From: Cognatishimia coralii
Lineage (GTDB): Bacteria; Pseudomonadota; Alphaproteobacteria; Rhodobacterales; Rhodobacteraceae
Assembly (NCBI RefSeq): GCF_037478305.1
Contig: NZ_JBBGAZ010000002.1
Location: forward strand, 186,001-250,000
Length of the DNA: 64,000 bases
Direction of reading: 5' to 3'
The notes under the pieces were generated by a model that was not told the DNA's origin, searched no databases, and saw only the letters and a list, made by a program, of their open reading frames with translations. Below, piece after piece: positions 8,720 through 17,481 of this stretch. The translations under genes and the position numbers were made by a program. Position 1 is the stretch's first letter. The number at the start of each line of letters is the position of its first letter.

Positions 8720-8734
8720 TTAACCAGACATTAA
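8720..8734 (-). promoter_or_regulatory. CtrA-type binding site upstream of the REC-GGDEF-like gene
   Basis: Perfect TTAA-CCAGACA-TTAA with the favoured trailing CC, 150-164 bases upstream of the ATG at 8570. One of only three perfect TTAA-N7-TTAA elements found in the window, all upstream of signalling genes. Confidence 0.6.
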
Positions 8735-9027
8735 CCGTAAAATCGAACTGTGGATCAGGTTTTATTGTTTAATTACAATTTCTTAATTGATTAGTACGGA
8801 ACTTTGTGGGCCGGATGCTATGCAATCTTGGGTTTACTGGCTGACGCGGGTCAGAAGCGAATTTTCACCAGCATGCAGATGCCCGCCATTGTTGCGAGTC
8901 GCGAAACGGCCCGGCCGGCTTTGTTTCCGAATCAAGATCAATGGCCCGTTTGGACGGCTCTGTCAGGGCTGTGTCAGGTCCGGTGACTAGCTCACACAGG
9001 ACGCATCTTTCGTGAAAGCACCACCCC
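8735..9027. other. Intergenic region between divergent regulator and AtuA-like genes
   Basis: About 290 bases, AT-rich near 8735-8800 and GC-richer later. Short open frames near 8787-8990 show no family features or ribosome sites. The AT-rich part probably holds promoter elements for the leftward signalling cluster. I see no RNA gene or repeat. Confidence 0.5.
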
Positions 9028-10392
9028 GTGACTCAATCCAACGTGACCAAAATCCTCATACCTTCGGGCGCCCTCGGGCTTGGCTATGACAGGGACGCCC
9101 TCGCCCGCGGCGTGGCAGAGGGCCCGGACCTGATCGCCATCGACGGAGGCTCGACAGACAGCGGCCCGCATTATCTGGGAACCGGCACATCCAAGTACTC
9201 CCGCGGATCGACCAAAGCCGAGTGGCGCGAATTGATGCTGGCGCGGGCACAGGCGGGCGTGCCTCTGGTGATCGGGACTGCTGGCACCTGTGGGGCTGAC
9301 GATGCGGTGGATTGGCTTGTCGAAATCACGCGTGAAATTGCTACCGAAGAGGGCATGTCGCTTAGCGTGGCCGTTTTGAAATCCGGGCAACCCGTTGACC
9401 TCATGACCAAGGCGCTGACGGAAGGGCGTATCAAACCCCTCGCTCCGGATATTGGGATCAGCGCAGAAACGCTGCAGAGCTGCACCAACGTTGTGGCGCT
9501 CGCCGGAGCCGAGCAAATTCAGGCAGCCCTCGCAACAGGCGCTGACATTGTCATTGCAGGGCGCACCACCGACACGGCGACCATCGCAGCCCTGCCCTTG
9601 GCGCGCGGGTGTCACGCAGGCGCGGCCTGGCATGGTGCAAAGATCGGTGAATGCGGAGCGCTGGCAACGACCAGCCCGAACACCGGCACGATCATGATCC
9701 ATTTTGACGATGCGGGATTTACGGTGGAACCCATGGGCGAGGCCGCCCGCGCGACGCCCTACACCGTGTCTGCACATATGCTTTACGAGAACTCAAATCC
9801 CTATCAGCTCTATGAACCCGGCGGGCATTTGGACGTCACAGGCGCAGAATACGATGCCATGGACGACCGCTCTGTCCGCGTGACGGGCAGCGCATGGGTG
9901 CCAAGCGACACCTATACAGTAAAACTAGAGGGCGCACGGAGTGGCGGATATCAAACCGTCTCTTTGGTTCTGGTGCGAGAGCCACGCTATGTCGACAACA
10001 TTCAAGCCTGGGTCGATGACATCGCGGAAAAATGCACCGCCAAGGCCAAGACGCGTTTGAACGAGGCCTTTACGTTAGAGCTTCGGTTGATTGGCGCCAA
10101 CGCGACTTTAGGAGAGCTGGACCAAAACGCTCGCCATGGCAGCGAGATCGGCGTTTTGGGGATCGTGACGGCACCCACGGAAGCCGCGTCGCGAGAGGTT
10201 GCCAAGATCCTGAACCCCTATCTGTTGCATCACCCCCTAAGCGAGCAGGAAGAGATGCCAACTTTCGCCTTCCCGTTCTCTCCTGCGGAAATGTCACGCG
10301 GCGAGATCTATGAGTTTTGCCTCAATCATGTTCTGGAACTGGATGACCCAATGGACGCTTTCCACCTCGAAGTTCTGGAGATCGGCGTATGA
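9028..10392 (+). CDS. AtuA-like protein (acyclic terpene utilisation family, DUF1446)
   Basis: 454 residues from a GTG start at 9028; no better start is visible. The N-terminal LIPSGALGLGYDRDALARG and AIDGGSTDSGP segments, the IVIAGRTTDTATIAALPLARG motif and the LYENSNPYQLYEPGG segment are typical of AtuA/DUF1446 proteins. Pseudomonas AtuA is required for citronellol/geraniol catabolism but its reaction is unclear, and many members occur outside terpene pathways. The stop overlaps the start of the DUF4387 gene (ATGA), the usual partner of this family, so the two probably form one functional unit. No carboxylase or other atu genes are nearby, so a terpene role is not supported here. Confidence 0.8.
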   Translation: MTQSNVTKILIPSGALGLGYDRDALARGVAEGPDLIAIDGGSTDSGPHYLGTGTSKYSRGSTKAEWRELMLARAQAGVPLVIGTAGTCGADDAVDWLVEITREIATEEGMSLSVAVLKSGQPVDLMTKALTEGRIKPLAPDIGISAETLQSCTNVVALAGAEQIQAALATGADIVIAGRTTDTATIAALPLARGCHAGAAWHGAKIGECGALATTSPNTGTIMIHFDDAGFTVEPMGEAARATPYTVSAHMLYENSNPYQLYEPGGHLDVTGAEYDAMDDRSVRVTGSAWVPSDTYTVKLEGARSGGYQTVSLVLVREPRYVDNIQAWVDDIAEKCTAKAKTRLNEAFTLELRLIGANATLGELDQNARHGSEIGVLGIVTAPTEAASREVAKILNPYLLHHPLSEQEEMPTFAFPFSPAEMSRGEIYEFCLNHVLELDDPMDAFHLEVLEIGV

Positions 10393-10700
10393 CAAAGCTC
10401 TCGGACATAGCCTTCAAGATCAGATCCAAGAATGCCGGGCCGTTTTGGCTGACGATCGATATCTTTTGTGAGTCTCCGCAACGTTTCCATGAGGCATGCG
10501 CCCTTGCTGAGACCGCGAAAGTGGCAAGAGCCTTGGGTGCGGAAGAATCCGAGCTTAAGCGGTATGAAATCGCTGATCTCAATGTGTTGAAATTCAGTAT
10601 TCCAAGACCCCAGATCCAAGGCACACGATTTGATCGCGATATGCATGGGGCGTCTTTTGCAACACTTTTGGCGGACCTTGAGGCCACTGAAGACGCGTGA
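10389..10700 (+). CDS. DUF4387-family protein, partner of AtuA-like protein
   Basis: 103-residue soluble protein that opens LSDIAFKIRSKNAGPFWLTIDIF and contains LGAEESELKRYEIADLNVLKFSIPRP, the conserved pattern of DUF4387. Such proteins are found directly behind, or fused to, AtuA/DUF1446 proteins. Here the ATG overlaps the preceding stop by four bases, implying translational coupling. The biochemical function of the family is not known to me. Confidence 0.8.
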   Translation: MTKLSDIAFKIRSKNAGPFWLTIDIFCESPQRFHEACALAETAKVARALGAEESELKRYEIADLNVLKFSIPRPQIQGTRFDRDMHGASFATLLADLEATEDA

Positions 10701-10947
10701 CGAAAACCTGCGCGGGTGGCCAAGGGAATCGATGCGTTTAGCAAGATTCTGAAAGATGAACCCGTGACGCCAACAAGCTGTTAATCCCTCTCAACATATA
10801 TTCAATTGGCGAAATTTTGGAAATTCTTGACGAAAACTAGACTAAAAGTATCATTCTAAGCCGACTTCATACTAGTTTGTATCGAGAATCCATCGCCAGA
10901 ATAAGAGCATGTTCGGGACCAAACCGAATTTGTTTTGGGAGGAAATT

Positions 10948-12222
10948 ATGAAGAAATTGAGCGTATCTGCGCTTGCTCTGACTGCTGCGGCAACATTCGC
11001 ATCGGCAGACGAATTGACCATCGCAATCGTGAACAACGGTCACATGATCAACATGCAAACCGTTGCCGAAGCCTACACCGCCGAGACCGGCGTCAAGCTG
11101 AACTGGGTGTCCTTGGAAGAAGGCGTTCTGCGCGAGCAGGTGACTTCTGACACGGCGACCGGTGGTGGCCAGTATGACGTCATCAACATCGGCATGCAGG
11201 AAGCGCCAATCTGGGGCGCAGCCGGCTGGATCGAGCCTCTGAACTTCGGTGCAGACTATGATGCAGACGACATTCTGCCCGCGATCCGCGCAGGTCTGTC
11301 CCATGAGGGCACCATGTATGCGGCCCCATTCTACGGCGAAAGCTCGATGGTGATGTATCGCAAAGACCTGATGGACGCAGCCGGCGTTTCCATTGCTGAC
11401 AACGACAGCTGGGACAACGTCAAAGCAGCAGCCGCTGCGATCCACAACCCAGATGCGGGCGTTTATGGCGTCTGTCTGCGCGGTAAGCCAGGCTGGGGCG
11501 ACAACATGGCGTTCATCACCACGGTTGTGAACTCTTTCGGTGGCGCATGGTTTGACAAAGACTTCCGTCCAACTCTGGACAGCGACGAGTGGAAAGCTGC
11601 GATCAACTTCTACGTAGATCTGCTGGGCACCTATGGCCCTCCAGGATCCGAAGGTAACTCCTTCAACGAGATCCTCGCGCTTTACAACGAAGGCAAATGT
11701 GGCATGTGGATCGACGCCACAATCGCGGCTTCCTTCCTTGAAGTTGACGGTGTTGCTTACGCACAATCTCCAAACGCGGGTAACCCAGTAGGGGCCAACT
11801 GGCTCTGGGCTTGGGCGATGGCGGTTCCAGCTGGATCTCCGAACGCAGATGCTGCGAAGGACTTCATCGAGTGGGCGACATCTAAAGAGTACGTCCAAGC
11901 GGTTGCGAACCATCCAGAGTTCGGCTGGGGCTCTGTCCCAACTGGCCAGCGTGCGTCCACCTACGCATTCCCTGAGTTCCAGGCGGTTGCAGGTTTCGCC
12001 GCAGCTGAAATGGCCGCAATTGAATCCGCAGCCCCAGAAGCGACAGATCTGAAGCCTTACGTTGGCGTTCAGTTCGCAGCGATCCCAGAATTCCCAGAAG
12101 TGGGTTCTGCGGTGGCTCAGGAAATGGCGGCAGCTCTGTCCGGTGCGAAATCTGTCGATGATGCTCTGGCAGCAGCACAAGCGGCAGCTGACGCAATCAT
12201 GTCCGAGGCAGGCTACTACTAA
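10948..12222 (+). CDS. smoE: Sorbitol/mannitol ABC transporter, periplasmic binding protein
   Basis: 424 residues from the ATG at 10948, preceded by a strong GGGAGG ribosome site; an in-frame ATG 13 codons upstream lacks one. The signal peptide (MKKLSVSALALTAAATFASA) has a likely cleavage after ASA. The mature protein is a family 1 solute-binding protein, with an NNGHMINMQ opening, the YAAPFYGESSMVMYRKDL segment and an Ala-rich C-terminal helix, matching the Rhodobacter SmoE polyol-binding type. It captures sorbitol, mannitol or related alditols in the periplasm. Two permeases, a mannitol-dehydrogenase-type enzyme and an ATPase follow on the same strand. Confidence 0.88.
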   Translation: MKKLSVSALALTAAATFASADELTIAIVNNGHMINMQTVAEAYTAETGVKLNWVSLEEGVLREQVTSDTATGGGQYDVINIGMQEAPIWGAAGWIEPLNFGADYDADDILPAIRAGLSHEGTMYAAPFYGESSMVMYRKDLMDAAGVSIADNDSWDNVKAAAAAIHNPDAGVYGVCLRGKPGWGDNMAFITTVVNSFGGAWFDKDFRPTLDSDEWKAAINFYVDLLGTYGPPGSEGNSFNEILALYNEGKCGMWIDATIAASFLEVDGVAYAQSPNAGNPVGANWLWAWAMAVPAGSPNADAAKDFIEWATSKEYVQAVANHPEFGWGSVPTGQRASTYAFPEFQAVAGFAAAEMAAIESAAPEATDLKPYVGVQFAAIPEFPEVGSAVAQEMAAALSGAKSVDDALAAAQAAADAIMSEAGYY

Positions 12223-12240
12223 GCCATATCAGGCAATCGA

Positions 12241-12265
12241 GAGAGGCGCGTCTTGCGCCCCTCTC
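12241..12265 (+). promoter_or_regulatory. Intercistronic hairpin between smoE and smoF
   Basis: GAGAGG (12241-12246) pairs with CCTCTC (12260-12265), extended by a short GC inner stem with a bulge. It lies 18 bases after the smoE stop without a T-tract, so it looks like an mRNA-stabilising or attenuating hairpin rather than a full terminator. Such structures commonly raise binding-protein levels over permease levels. Confidence 0.55.
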
Positions 12266-12369
12266 ACTCCGCGCAGCTTGCCCTGCCATTTGCCAAACTC
12301 CCTTAAATTCTTAGAGTTTTGCTAATCGCAGACCCATTCCGAGTTGCGAAGTTACCGAGAACCGACCCC

Positions 12370-13311
12370 ATGTCCAAACGAACTCTCCCCAGATTATTGC
12401 AGACACCATCCGTGATCTTGCTGTTGATCTGGATGCTCGTGCCCCTGAGCATGACGCTGTATTTTTCCTTTATCCGCTATAACTTGAACAACCTGAGACG
12501 TCCGGAATGGACGACCCCAAGTCTGAGCAACTGGCGCGGGTTTGGGAACTATGAGTTTGTACTCTTCAAGGCCAAGGACTTTTGGTTCGCGGTGCAGAAC
12601 AGCCTGTTCATCGTCAGCTCGATCATCATTCTTACCGTAGTTCTGGGCCTCGCGATTGCGATCTTGGTCAACAGATCTTTCCCGGGACGCGGCATCGTGC
12701 GCGTACTTTTGATTTCGCCCTTCTTTGTGATGCCAGCAGTGAACGCGGTTCTGTGGATCAACATGATTTTGGACCCCGTTCTTGGCCTGCAAGGTCTGGC
12801 CGTGGCGGGGATCAATGAGATGATCTCGGGCCTACAGAATTTCCCGATACTGGGGGCATTCTTCTCCCTTTGGCCCGAGATCGATCCGATTTCGTTCCGC
12901 GCGACCCAAACATCGGCCTATGCTGTGATCATCATGGTCACCTGGCAGTGGACTCCTTTTGCTGTCCTGATCTTTATGACCTCCCTGCAATCTGAGGATC
13001 AGCAGCAAAAGGAAGCCGCGATTTTGGACGGAGCCAACGCATGGTCCATGTTCCGCAACCTGACGCTACCGCATCTAGGTCGTCCGATTGCAATTGTGGT
13101 CATGATCCAGGCGATTTTTCACCTGTCGCTTTACGCCGAGATCGAGATCGTCAGCCGCGGCAACGGCAACAAGAACCTGCCCTATCTGATCGGCGAGTTT
13201 TCGACCAACAACATCGGTGCTGCCAGCGCCACCGGCATCTTCGCTGTCATTCTTGCAAATATCGTCGCCATCTTCCTTCTGCGGATGGTCGGCAAAACTC
13301 TGATGGACTGA
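12370..13311 (+). CDS. smoF: Polyol ABC transporter permease SmoF
   Basis: 313 residues from the ATG at 12370; the frame stays open about 17 codons upstream but that stretch is not family-like. Six or so membrane helices are visible, beginning PSVILLLIWMLVPLSMTLYFSF. The ABC-permease EAA loop reads EAAILDGANAWSMFRNLTLP near residue 220. It forms the membrane channel with SmoG, energised by SmoK. The following permease starts 4 bases after this stop. Confidence 0.9.
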   Translation: MSKRTLPRLLQTPSVILLLIWMLVPLSMTLYFSFIRYNLNNLRRPEWTTPSLSNWRGFGNYEFVLFKAKDFWFAVQNSLFIVSSIIILTVVLGLAIAILVNRSFPGRGIVRVLLISPFFVMPAVNAVLWINMILDPVLGLQGLAVAGINEMISGLQNFPILGAFFSLWPEIDPISFRATQTSAYAVIIMVTWQWTPFAVLIFMTSLQSEDQQQKEAAILDGANAWSMFRNLTLPHLGRPIAIVVMIQAIFHLSLYAEIEIVSRGNGNKNLPYLIGEFSTNNIGAASATGIFAVILANIVAIFLLRMVGKTLMD

Positions 13312-13315
13312 TCCT

Positions 13316-14152
13316 ATGGCTATTGTCGCTCAAGAAACCAAATTTAGCCGTATCTTCTGGCCCACATTGGCCTGGGTCGTCGCACTGATCTTCTTTTTTC
13401 CGATTTTCTGGATGGTTTTTACCAGCTTTAAAACAGACGCCGACGCGGTCAAACCAGAGCATCTCTTGTTCTTTACGCCGACGCTTGAGAACTACGCCAA
13501 TATGACCCAGAACTATGACTATTGGCGCTTTGCGACCAATTCGGTCATCACCTCGGTCTTTGCCACAGCCTTTACGCTCTTTGTCGGCGTACCTGCGGCC
13601 TATGCGATGGCGTTCAACCCAAGCCGTCACACCAAAGACATCCTGATGTGGATGCTGTCTACCAAGATGCTGCCTGCGGCTGCGGTTCTATATCCGATGA
13701 CCTTCCTGACCAAGAACTTCCTTGGCATCTTTGACACCCATTTCCTGATCATTCTGGTGTTGAGCCTGATCAACCTGCCGATCGTGATCTGGATGCTCTT
13801 CACCTACTTCAAAGAGATCCCGAAAGAGATCATCGAAGCGGGCAAAATGGACGGTGTGAACACCTGGGGCGAGATCAAAGACATCCTGATCCCGCTGGCC
13901 TGGGGTGGCGTCGCCTCGACCGCGCTCTTGTGCTTTATCTTCTGCTGGAACGAAGCCTATTGGACCGTGCGCCTGACCACCACGGAAGCGGCCACGCTGT
14001 CCAAGCTGATCGAAGGCAACCGAGCGCCAGAAGGCCTGTTCTTTGGCCGCCTGTCCGCTGTGTCCACCGCCGCCGTCGGCCCTATCGTCGTCCTTGGTTG
14101 GTTCTGTCAGAAACAGCTCGTGCAGGGCCTGACATTCGGAGCGGTGAAGTAA
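13316..14152 (+). CDS. smoG: Polyol ABC transporter permease SmoG
   Basis: 278-residue inner-membrane permease, second half of the SmoFG channel. The N-terminal membrane helix (WVVALIFFFPIFWMVFTSF) and the EAA loop IIEAGKMDGVNTWGEIKDIL, which couples to the ATPase, are both clear. The C-terminal ending GLTFGAVK is typical of this subfamily. Its stop TAA overlaps the ATG of the AraC regulator (TAATG), so translation is coupled. Confidence 0.9.
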   Translation: MAIVAQETKFSRIFWPTLAWVVALIFFFPIFWMVFTSFKTDADAVKPEHLLFFTPTLENYANMTQNYDYWRFATNSVITSVFATAFTLFVGVPAAYAMAFNPSRHTKDILMWMLSTKMLPAAAVLYPMTFLTKNFLGIFDTHFLIILVLSLINLPIVIWMLFTYFKEIPKEIIEAGKMDGVNTWGEIKDILIPLAWGGVASTALLCFIFCWNEAYWTVRLTTTEAATLSKLIEGNRAPEGLFFGRLSAVSTAAVGPIVVLGWFCQKQLVQGLTFGAVK

Positions 14153-15051
14153 TGTCGATCCTGACCCCCGAATTTGAATTTGTCGATCAGGCGTCCGAGT
14201 CTGTCCGCTATCTGGAACACGGCTGGCCCACGGACCTATGCCGCTGGCACAGCCACGAGGTCTATGAGCTGCATCTGATCACCTCGACCCATGGCAAGGC
14301 ATTTGTTGGCGAGCATATCGGCCCATTTGGACCCGGTGCGCTTTATCTGGTCGGTCCGAATGTGCCACATAACTGGGTGACCGATGAGGTCGGCGCGTAT
14401 GAACCGGTCGAGCTGCGCGATATGCTGGTGCAATTCAGTCAACAAAGCATCGATCAGGTTGCAAAGGGCTTCCCCGAATTCCGCGAGCTGGACGAGGTTT
14501 TGCAACGTTCTCGCGGCGGGATTGAGTTCATCGACTTTGATCAATCGGTCGCCGCCACGCATCTCGCGGGCATTCGCGACGCAACAGGCGCGGAAAGGAT
14601 CACACGGTTTCTTTCGTTCCTGACGATTGCCTCCAAACATCCTCATCAAAAGCAGCTGTCCGATCACACCGTCGCTTTCCCAACGCGCACGACCAAGCAA
14701 TCGGGCATTGCGGATGTGGTTGACCACATCACCACACATTTTGCCGAAGAGTTCACGCTCGAAGAAGCCGCCGATATGGCGCGGATGAGCCCGACTGCCT
14801 TTTCGCGCAATTTTCAGAAGTTCACAGGCAGCCGGTTTGTCGAATTCGTCACCAAAGTGCGGATTGGTCAGGCCTGTTCCATGCTGCAAGCCACAGACGA
14901 CAAGATCGCCACGATCTGTCACGAGGTCGGCTTCCGTAATCTCGCGAACTTCAATCGCCACTTCCTCAAAGTCAAAGACATGACCCCCTCGGCTTATCGC
15001 GATCTGACGCGGTCCGAGTTGGCTCCTGCGAGTGGAGCCTCCTATGACTGA
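14152..15051 (+). CDS. AraC-family regulator of the polyol operon
   Basis: 299 residues from the ATG at 14152, overlapping the smoG stop. The N-terminal part (about 1-100) is a cupin-like effector domain with CRWHSHEVYELHLI and GPNVPHNW. The C-terminal part (about 190-290) holds two helix-turn-helix units, including FTLEEAADMARMSPTAFSRNF and the AraC signature IATICHEVGFRNLANFNRHFLK. It presumably senses the alditol and activates transport and catabolism, similar to MtlR-type regulators. It is unusual in sitting inside the transport operon between permease and dehydrogenase. Confidence 0.85.
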   Translation: MSILTPEFEFVDQASESVRYLEHGWPTDLCRWHSHEVYELHLITSTHGKAFVGEHIGPFGPGALYLVGPNVPHNWVTDEVGAYEPVELRDMLVQFSQQSIDQVAKGFPEFRELDEVLQRSRGGIEFIDFDQSVAATHLAGIRDATGAERITRFLSFLTIASKHPHQKQLSDHTVAFPTRTTKQSGIADVVDHITTHFAEEFTLEEAADMARMSPTAFSRNFQKFTGSRFVEFVTKVRIGQACSMLQATDDKIATICHEVGFRNLANFNRHFLKVKDMTPSAYRDLTRSELAPASGASYD

Positions 15052-16456
15052 TACGCAATTCTTCACGACCGCCTATGATCGCAAATCCTGTGATATCGGC
15101 ATCGTGCACATCGGTTACGGGGCGTTTCATCGGGCGCATCAGGCAGTCTATGTGGACGACTACATGCAGGCGACGGGCGACCTTCGCTGGGGCATTGCAG
15201 CGGTCAATCTGCGCGCCTCAGAGTCGCCGTCTTTTGCCGAAGCCGCTGGGGCGGAACGTGGCTATCTGCTGAAGTCCATTGCAGCGGACGGAACACAGGA
15301 ATTCCGCTCGATCCGGTCTCATGTAGCGTTCGTAGACGCCGCGACAGATCTGGACGCGGCGCTTGATCTTTTGTCCCGTCCTTCGGTCCATGTGGCCTCC
15401 ATGACGGTCACGGAAAGCGGCTACTACTTCAAGGACGACTGGAGCCTCGACCTTGCGGCTGGGCCCGTTGCTGATGAGCTTAATGGCGGCGGTCTTGCGA
15501 CGATCTACGGCTTTCTGACGCAAGCGCTGGAGCGTCGCGTGCAGTCCATCAATGCGCCCATCAGCCTCCTGTGCTGCGACAACATTCGCAACAATGGCAA
15601 AGTGCTGAAAAATGCGCTTCTGGCCTATATGGAGGCCGCGGGAAAACCGGAGCTGGCAGCTTGGGTTCTTGAGAATGCGAGCTTCCCATGCTCGATGGTC
15701 GACCGGATCACCCCGCGCAGCACGCCGGACCTTAAATCCGAAGTCGTCCAGCTATTCCCGGATCACGCGACCTCGCCCATCCACGCCGAAGATTTCAGCC
15801 AATGGGTGCTTCAGGATCAATTCGCAGGCCCGATGCCGGACCTCTCAAAAGTTGGCGTCGAAGTCGTTCAGACCGTTGAGCCCTATGAAGAAGCCAAGAT
15901 CCGCATCCTGAATGGGGGGCACACGGCGCTGTGTTATCTTGGCGCATTGGCCGGTCACGACACGTTTGATCACGCCATGGCTGATCCCGAGCTGCGCCAA
16001 CATTTCGACCGCTATGAGCGTGAAGAAGTCCTCGCAGGCCTCGGCCACGATATACCGTTCGATACCTCGGCCTACCTGTCCCAAGTCGCAGCGCGGTTTG
16101 AGAATGCAGGCATTGCAGATCAACTCGAGCGCATCTGCATGGATGGCTATTCGAAAATGGCGATTTATATCCGTCCAACGCTGCGCGCCTGTCTAGAACA
16201 AGGCAAGCGCCCGCTGGCAGGCTATGACTGCGCAGCCTCTTGGATCGTCTATGCGCGTCAGTTCCAAGCGGGAAAGGCGCAGGTTCCTTATCACGAACCC
16301 CTTTGGGACAAACTCTCCCCGATTTTGCCGAAAGATCGCGAGGCCTATCTGGTCTGCGACCCAAACCTCTGGGGCGATCTTCCGACAACATATGAAACCT
16401 TTGTGCCCGACCTCACTGCGGCAATCCAAGAAATGGAAAATAGATGGCTGGTTTAA
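15044..16456 (+). CDS. mtlK: Mannitol dehydrogenase family protein (polyol to ketose)
   Basis: 470 residues from the ATG at 15044, overlapping the regulator's stop by 8 bases. Member of the polyol-specific long-chain dehydrogenases: GIVHIGYGAFHRAHQAVYVDDY contains the N-terminal nucleotide-binding signature, and the later KIRILNGGHTALCYLG segment includes the family's active-site region. It likely oxidises mannitol (or arabitol/sorbitol) to a ketose with NAD+. No kinase for the ketose is encoded in the operon. Confidence 0.88.
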   Translation: MTDTQFFTTAYDRKSCDIGIVHIGYGAFHRAHQAVYVDDYMQATGDLRWGIAAVNLRASESPSFAEAAGAERGYLLKSIAADGTQEFRSIRSHVAFVDAATDLDAALDLLSRPSVHVASMTVTESGYYFKDDWSLDLAAGPVADELNGGGLATIYGFLTQALERRVQSINAPISLLCCDNIRNNGKVLKNALLAYMEAAGKPELAAWVLENASFPCSMVDRITPRSTPDLKSEVVQLFPDHATSPIHAEDFSQWVLQDQFAGPMPDLSKVGVEVVQTVEPYEEAKIRILNGGHTALCYLGALAGHDTFDHAMADPELRQHFDRYEREEVLAGLGHDIPFDTSAYLSQVAARFENAGIADQLERICMDGYSKMAIYIRPTLRACLEQGKRPLAGYDCAASWIVYARQFQAGKAQVPYHEPLWDKLSPILPKDREAYLVCDPNLWGDLPTTYETFVPDLTAAIQEMENRWLV

Positions 16457-17481
16457 CACTCCGCAATGTCGCCAAGTCCTACGGCGACGTCCAAGTGATC
16501 GAGAGCATCGACCTCGATATCGAAGACGGTGAATTCGTGGTTTTCGTCGGCCCGTCAGGCTGCGGTAAATCTACGTTGTTGCGCATGATTGCGGGTCTTG
16601 AAGAGATCTCGGGGGGCGACGTGTCCATCGGCGACACTCTGGTCAATGACGTGGCCCCCGCCAAACGCGGTGTGGCGATGGTGTTCCAGACCTATGCGCT
16701 TTACCCGCATATGACGGTCTATAAGAACATGGCGTTCGGTCTGAAGCAGGCCAAGATGCCCGCAGATGAGATCGACCAACGCGTCCGTGAGGCAGCGGCG
16801 ATCCTCGACATCACAGACTATCTGGATCGCACCCCCAAGGCGCTTTCCGGGGGTCAACGCCAGCGCGTGGCCATTGGCCGTGCAATTGTGCGCGAACCCG
16901 AAGTGTTCCTCTTTGACGAGCCTCTGTCCAACTTGGACGCCGCCCTGCGTGTTCAAACGCGCCTCGAAATCGCGCGACTGCATGAGCGGCTGGGTTCCAC
17001 CATGATCTACGTCACCCACGACCAGGTCGAAGCCATGACCTTGGCCGACAAGATCGTCGTTTTGCGCGGTGGCAATATCGAACAAGTTGGCGCTCCGATC
17101 GACCTCTATGACCGACCGCAAAACACGTTCGTCGCACAATTCATCGGCAGCCCAAAGATGAACTTCTTCGCACCGTCAAATCTGGCCGCATCCGCGCCCA
17201 AGAATTTGGCGTCTCTGAGCGACGAGGAGGCCATCATCGGCATCCGTTCCGAGCATCTGCGCCTGTGTTCCTCAGACGAGGCCATGATCACGGCACGCTT
17301 TGAGATCGTCGAAAACCTAGGGGAGCTCGCGCTGGTTCACATGAAAACAGACGATGGCGTCGAATTCATCGCGAAACTGGAAACGCCGCCCAAGGTTTCA
17401 AACGGCGACGAGCTGCACTTTTCTTTCTTGGAAGAGAAGGTACATGTTTTCGACAAAACAACGGGTGTGAGACGGGGCTGA
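16444..17481 (+). CDS. smoK: Polyol ABC transporter ATP-binding protein SmoK
   Basis: 345-residue ATPase of the MalK/UgpC type. Walker A is GPSGCGKST, the ABC signature is LSGGQRQRVAIGRAIVREP, Walker B is VFLFDEPLSNLD and the switch histidine lies in VTHDQVEAMTLAD. A C-terminal TOBE-type regulatory domain begins at about residue 235 (FIGSPKMNFF). It powers SmoEFG uptake. It starts 13 bases before the end of mtlK and is the last gene of the operon. Confidence 0.93.
   Translation: MAGLTLRNVAKSYGDVQVIESIDLDIEDGEFVVFVGPSGCGKSTLLRMIAGLEEISGGDVSIGDTLVNDVAPAKRGVAMVFQTYALYPHMTVYKNMAFGLKQAKMPADEIDQRVREAAAILDITDYLDRTPKALSGGQRQRVAIGRAIVREPEVFLFDEPLSNLDAALRVQTRLEIARLHERLGSTMIYVTHDQVEAMTLADKIVVLRGGNIEQVGAPIDLYDRPQNTFVAQFIGSPKMNFFAPSNLAASAPKNLASLSDEEAIIGIRSEHLRLCSSDEAMITARFEIVENLGELALVHMKTDDGVEFIAKLETPPKVSNGDELHFSFLEEKVHVFDKTTGVRRG

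Noticed and set aside
8769..8786. Further TTAA pair (TTAA-N10-TTAA)
   Set aside because: Spacing is 10, not 7, so it does not fit a CtrA site.
8787..8990. Short open frames between 8735 and 9027
   Set aside because: No good start signals or family features; probably promoter DNA.
10867..12180. 437-codon leftward open frame
   Set aside because: Antisense to smoE with a low-complexity Cys/Arg-rich product; no family features.
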